Origin: Bacillota bacterium
GTDB taxonomy: Bacteria; Bacillota; JADQBR01
NCBI GenBank assembly: GCA_016278515.1
Contig: JADQBR010000002.1
Location: 62,001-126,000, forward strand
Length of the DNA stretch: 64,000 nucleotides
Direction of reading: 5' to 3'
In this document: piece by piece, positions 61,018-64,000 of the stretch
How the letters are laid out: every line of letters begins with the position of its first letter
How positions within the stretch are numbered: position 1 is the first letter of the stretch
Program-made: the position numbers and the translations under genes
The notes under the pieces: model-generated
Databases searched by the model: none
What the model was told of the DNA's origin: nothing
Seen by the model: the letters and a program-made list of their open reading frames with translations, nothing else

Positions 61018-62001
61018 ATGAAAATTGCGGTGGATGCTATGGGCGGCGATTTCGCGCCGGAAGAAATAGTTAAGGGAGCGCTACAGGCTCAAAGAGAGTA
61101 TAACTATCATGTGGTGTTAGTTGGGGATAAGGAAAAGATCTCCCAATTTTCGGGCTCCGAAGAAATAGAGGTTGTACATACTTCCCAAATCATACATATG
61201 GACGAAAGCCCCGTTAGTGCAGTTCGTAAGAAAAAGGACGCTTCAATCGTTGTTGCTACTAAACTTGTTAAAGACCAAAAGGTAGATGCCGTTGTCTCCG
61301 CTGGCAGCACAGGTGCGCAAATGACGGCTGCACTGTTTGGACTAGGTCGGATTTCTGGAATTAAAAGGCCTGCAATTTCTACTGTTTTGCCCACTGATAG
61401 AGGTGTAAAAGTCTTACTGGATAGTGGCGCAAACACTGATTGTAAGCCGGAGAATTTGGTCCAGTTTGCTTATATGGGTAGTATCTATGCAGAGAGTATA
61501 TTAGGCATGAAAAACCCTACTATTGCTTTATTGAATATTGGTGCAGAAGAAAATAAAGGTAATGAATTAACGGTTAAGACTTATCAATTATTGAAAGAGT
61601 GTTCACAACTTAATTTTATCGGGAACATTGAGCCGAGAGATATACCAAAGGGCCTTGCTGACGTAATTGTATGCGACGGTTTTGTAGGTAATACCGTGCT
61701 CAAACTTGCTGAAGGCATGAGTGGGTTCTTAATGGAAAATATAAAAGCACAGCTTATGAGCTCTTTCAGGTCAAAGATCGGTGCTGCAATGGTAGCACCA
61801 AGCCTAAAAGAAATCAAAAAGATTTTTGACTATAGTGAATACGGGGGAGCACCGCTTTTAGGGGTGGATGGTATCAGTGTCATATGCCACGGAAGCTCAA
61901 ATGCTAAGGCAATAAAAAACGCGGTTAGGGCAGCTGCAGTTTGCAGTGAAAATGCTTTTGTAGCCAAGATTAAAAATATTGTGCAAGGAGTAGATGCTTA
62001 G
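61018..62001 (+). CDS. plsX: Phosphate acyltransferase PlsX
   Basis: Protein of 327 residues starting MKIAVDAMGGDFAPEEIVKGA, with SAGSTGAQMTAALFGLGR and LLNIGAEENKGNE. It converts acyl-ACP to acyl-phosphate for phospholipid synthesis. The start is ATG behind GGAGGCGTGAT. Its stop codon shares one base with the fabH start. Confidence 0.97.
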   Translation: MKIAVDAMGGDFAPEEIVKGALQAQREYNYHVVLVGDKEKISQFSGSEEIEVVHTSQIIHMDESPVSAVRKKKDASIVVATKLVKDQKVDAVVSAGSTGAQMTAALFGLGRISGIKRPAISTVLPTDRGVKVLLDSGANTDCKPENLVQFAYMGSIYAESILGMKNPTIALLNIGAEENKGNELTVKTYQLLKECSQLNFIGNIEPRDIPKGLADVIVCDGFVGNTVLKLAEGMSGFLMENIKAQLMSSFRSKIGAAMVAPSLKEIKKIFDYSEYGGAPLLGVDGISVICHGSSNAKAIKNAVRAAAVCSENAFVAKIKNIVQGVDA

Positions 62002-62990
62002 TGTTTTCTACCAGAGGGGTCGGTATTTTAGGGACCGGTTCATATCTACCTGAAGAAATAATTACTAATAAAAATCTGGAGAAAATTATTGATACTAGTG
62101 ATGAATGGATTAGGTCCAGAACAGGTATAAAAGAAAGAAGAAAGGTTGCCAGCGGGGAAACTACTTCAGATTTATGTTTCTATGCGGCAAAACATGCGAT
62201 GACTGCGGCGGAAATTAGTCCTGAAGAATTGGACTTAATTATAGTGGCGACGGTGACACCAGATATGATCTTCCCTGCAACAGCTTGTTTGTTACAAGAT
62301 AGGCTTGGTGCTAAAAAAGCCGCTGCATTTGACCTTTCAGCAGCCTGTACTGGTTTTATTTACGGTTTAGCAGTTGGAAGTCAATTTATCTCTACCGGTA
62401 TGTATGATAAAGTCTTAGTTGTTGGAGCAGACGCTTTAAGTACAGTAGTTAATCCGGAAGATAGGAATACAAGTATTCTTTTTGGTGATGGAGCTGGGGC
62501 CTGCGTATTAGGACCAGTTGAAACAGGGCAAGGCATTTTGTCATTATACTTGGGATCAGATGGCGGTGGAGGAGATTTGCTTTATGTGCCTGCCGGAGGT
62601 TCTCGAAAACCAGCCACCAAGGAAACACTAGCTCAAAAGGAGCATTATATTAGAATGTCCGGCAATGAGGTATTTAAATTTGCTGTTAGAATTATGGATG
62701 ACGCTTCCATGAAAGTATTGGATCAAGCTGGTCTAAGCAAGGACGATATTGATTTTTTAGTTCCTCATCAGGCAAATATTCGGATTGTAGAAGCTGCAGT
62801 TAAAAGGTTGGAACTACCGAAGGATCAAGTGTACATAAATCTTGATAAGTATGGTAATATGTCAGGGGCGTCTATTCCTGTTGCCCTTGATGAAGCAGTT
62901 CGGGCAGGCAGGTTTAATAAAGGAGATGTTGTGCTGCTTGTCGGGTTCGGCGCGGGTTTAACTTGGGGATCGACTTTGCTGCGTTGGTAA
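62001..62990 (+). CDS. fabH: 3-oxoacyl-ACP synthase III
   Basis: Thiolase-fold enzyme of 329 residues initiating fatty-acid synthesis. The catalytic triad is visible: Cys116 (DLSAACTGF), His in VPHQANIRI (about 252) and Asn in DKYGNMSGAS (about 286). GTG start overlaps the plsX stop by one base, behind AAGGAG. 29 bases separate it from fabK. Confidence 0.97.
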   Translation: MFSTRGVGILGTGSYLPEEIITNKNLEKIIDTSDEWIRSRTGIKERRKVASGETTSDLCFYAAKHAMTAAEISPEELDLIIVATVTPDMIFPATACLLQDRLGAKKAAAFDLSAACTGFIYGLAVGSQFISTGMYDKVLVVGADALSTVVNPEDRNTSILFGDGAGACVLGPVETGQGILSLYLGSDGGGGDLLYVPAGGSRKPATKETLAQKEHYIRMSGNEVFKFAVRIMDDASMKVLDQAGLSKDDIDFLVPHQANIRIVEAAVKRLELPKDQVYINLDKYGNMSGASIPVALDEAVRAGRFNKGDVVLLVGFGAGLTWGSTLLRW

Positions 62991-63019
62991 TGGTATTATA
63001 CAAGGGGGATAATATAATA

Positions 63020-63961
63020 ATGAAAACTCCAATATGTGATTTATTAGGTATTGAATATCCTATCTTTCAAGGAGGCATGGCTTGGGCTGCTACGGCTGAA
63101 TTGGCAGTTGCAGTGTCTAAAGCCGGGGGATTAGGAATTATTGGTGCAGGCAACGCGCCAGCAGATATTGTAAGAGAACAGATTAAAAAGGTGAAAAAGG
63201 AAACAGACAGACCTTTTGGCGTAAATGTATATTATCTTTCGCCTTTTGTAGAGGAAGTTATAGAAGTAGTGATTGAAGAAAAAGTTCCAGTAATAACAAC
63301 CGGTGCTGGGAATCCCGGAAAACATATATCGAAATTGAAAAATTCCGGTGTCAAGATTTTCCCTGTGGTTGCCTCAGTAGCATTGGCTAAGAGGTTAGCC
63401 CGGATAGGGGTAGATGGATTAATTGCTGAAGGAATGGAATGCGGCGGCCATGTCGGTGGCATTACCACCATGGCTTTATTACCTCAAATAGTGGATGTAG
63501 TGGACCTGCCTGTAATAGCAGCCGGTGGAATTGCTGATGGGCGTGGTATTGTAGCAGCCCTGGCTTTGGGTGCTCAAGGGGTGCAGATGGGTACTAGATT
63601 TGTCTGTGCTGATGAATGTACGGCTCATATTAAATATAAGGAAGCCATACTTAAAGCGAAGGATAGAGATACCGTCGTTACAGGCCCGCCGGCCCATGGA
63701 GTCAGGGTACTAAAAAATAAGCTTACGCGTGAATTTGACAAGTTGATTGCCGAAAATGCTCTGGCAGAGGAATTTGAACAGTTGGGTGCCGGAAAACTTA
63801 GAGCTGCGGTTGTTGATGGAGATGATCAATTTGGTTCTATCATGGCTGGGCAAATAGCGGGAATGATAAGTGATATAAAGCCTGCAGCGGAAATAATTCA
63901 AGACTTAGTAAAAGAGGCAAATAGCGTAACCGATAGCGTGGCTAATTTCATTAAGAGGTGA
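63020..63961 (+). CDS. fabK: Enoyl-ACP reductase II (FMN-dependent)
   Basis: Nitronate-monooxygenase-like TIM-barrel enzyme of 313 residues. It starts at ATG 63020 (MKTPICDLLGIEYPIFQGGMAW) behind AAGGGGG; an in-frame start inside fabH is not used. Visible features: GGLGIIGAGNAP, the His-containing EGMECGGHVGG and AAGGIADGRGI (FMN phosphate). Operon context distinguishes FabK from nitronate monooxygenases; it replaces FabI. Confidence 0.92.
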   Translation: MKTPICDLLGIEYPIFQGGMAWAATAELAVAVSKAGGLGIIGAGNAPADIVREQIKKVKKETDRPFGVNVYYLSPFVEEVIEVVIEEKVPVITTGAGNPGKHISKLKNSGVKIFPVVASVALAKRLARIGVDGLIAEGMECGGHVGGITTMALLPQIVDVVDLPVIAAGGIADGRGIVAALALGAQGVQMGTRFVCADECTAHIKYKEAILKAKDRDTVVTGPPAHGVRVLKNKLTREFDKLIAENALAEEFEQLGAGKLRAAVVDGDDQFGSIMAGQIAGMISDIKPAAEIIQDLVKEANSVTDSVANFIKR

Positions 63962-63970
63962 AGAAAATCT

Positions 63971-64000
63971 ATGAGTAAAATTGCGTTTCTATTCCCGGGC
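63971..64000 (+). CDS. fabD: Malonyl-CoA ACP transacylase, partial
   Basis: Only the first ten codons are present: ATG at 63971 behind GAGGTGA, giving MSKIAFLFPG, the typical FabD N-terminus, then the right edge. The operon order fabH-fabK-fabD supports this call. Confidence 0.8.
   Translation, partial: MSKIAFLFPG

Noticed and set aside
1-64000. CRISPR arrays, tRNA or rRNA genes, prophage or insertion sequences
   Set aside because: No regularly spaced repeats, cloverleaf genes, rRNA segments, integrase or transposase frames were recognised on reading both strands.

Overview
The window looks like chromosomal DNA of an anaerobic, endospore-forming Firmicute of the Clostridia, most likely in or near the Peptococcaceae. 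The evidence is: spore genes (two full alpha/beta SASPs, their protease Gpr, YlbJ, a DUF1657 protein and a probable csfG sporulation sRNA); Firmicute gene order (priA-def-fmt-...-rsmB-rlmN-prpC-prkC-rsgA-rpe; rpmB / asp23-like / fakA-like / recG; ackA-yceD-rpmF-fapR-plsX-fabH-fabK-fabD); frequent GTG and TTG starts behind strong Shine-Dalgarno sequences; and anaerobic traits such as B12-dependent lysine fermentation enzymes and a MetF-MetV-type methylenetetrahydrofolate reductase. No rRNA, tRNA, CRISPR array, insertion sequence or prophage was recognised.

Layout. 1-5.7 kb: the start of a membrane protein gene on the minus strand, then a sigma-54-dependent activator and the two genes it probably controls (YkvI-type transporter and class-III aminotransferase), with a textbook -24/-12 promoter and three TATCA-N3-TGATA activator sites. 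5.7-13.4 kb: a truncated ABC exporter fragment, pepF, a DUF1657 spore-type gene, a 301-bp MITE-like repeat, a minus-strand group with two cell-wall-binding-repeat-like membrane proteins, and an SprT-like protein. 13.4-22.6 kb: a catabolic island with a PucR regulator divergent from a YtcJ-type amidohydrolase, kamD, kamE, kal, kce, a kamB-like gene and kdd. This covers beta-lysine to acetoacetate and 3-aminobutyryl-CoA to crotonyl-CoA, but kamA and kamC are absent from the window.

22.7-31.3 kb is a mixed region: the MetF-MetV fusion, a YqeC-MocA fusion, a structured intergenic element, a DUF2318 Fe-S/metal protein, a TRASH-like protein, a split YeeE/YedE (TsuA-type) transporter with a TusA sulfur carrier, and a LysR regulator. 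31.6-34.9 kb: a minimal Tat system (tatA-tatA/B-tatC) and a chemoreceptor. 35-52 kb: housekeeping genes for replication restart, N-formylmethionine handling, rRNA methylation, Ser/Thr phosphorylation, ribosome assembly and recombination.

52.3-58.2 kb is a sporulation neighbourhood: SASP genes, gpr, a YlaI-like zinc protein, a probable csfG sRNA on the minus strand, rsmD, a coiled-coil protein, ylbJ and a patatin-like phospholipase. The csfG candidate and gpr, and with a one-base deviation the first SASP gene, carry GTATA-N18-NATANTA elements that look like sigma-F/sigma-G promoters. 58.2-64 kb: ackA, yceD-rpmF and the fapR-plsX-fabH-fabK-fabD fatty-acid operon, which runs off the right edge.

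The most noteworthy items are the csfG-like sRNA with its forespore promoter, the complete sigma-54 circuit with a 38-bp perfect palindrome, the kam locus lacking kamA and kamC, the MITE-like element and the unidentified structured element at 27.3 kb. All identifications come from reading motifs and gene order. No database search was run.
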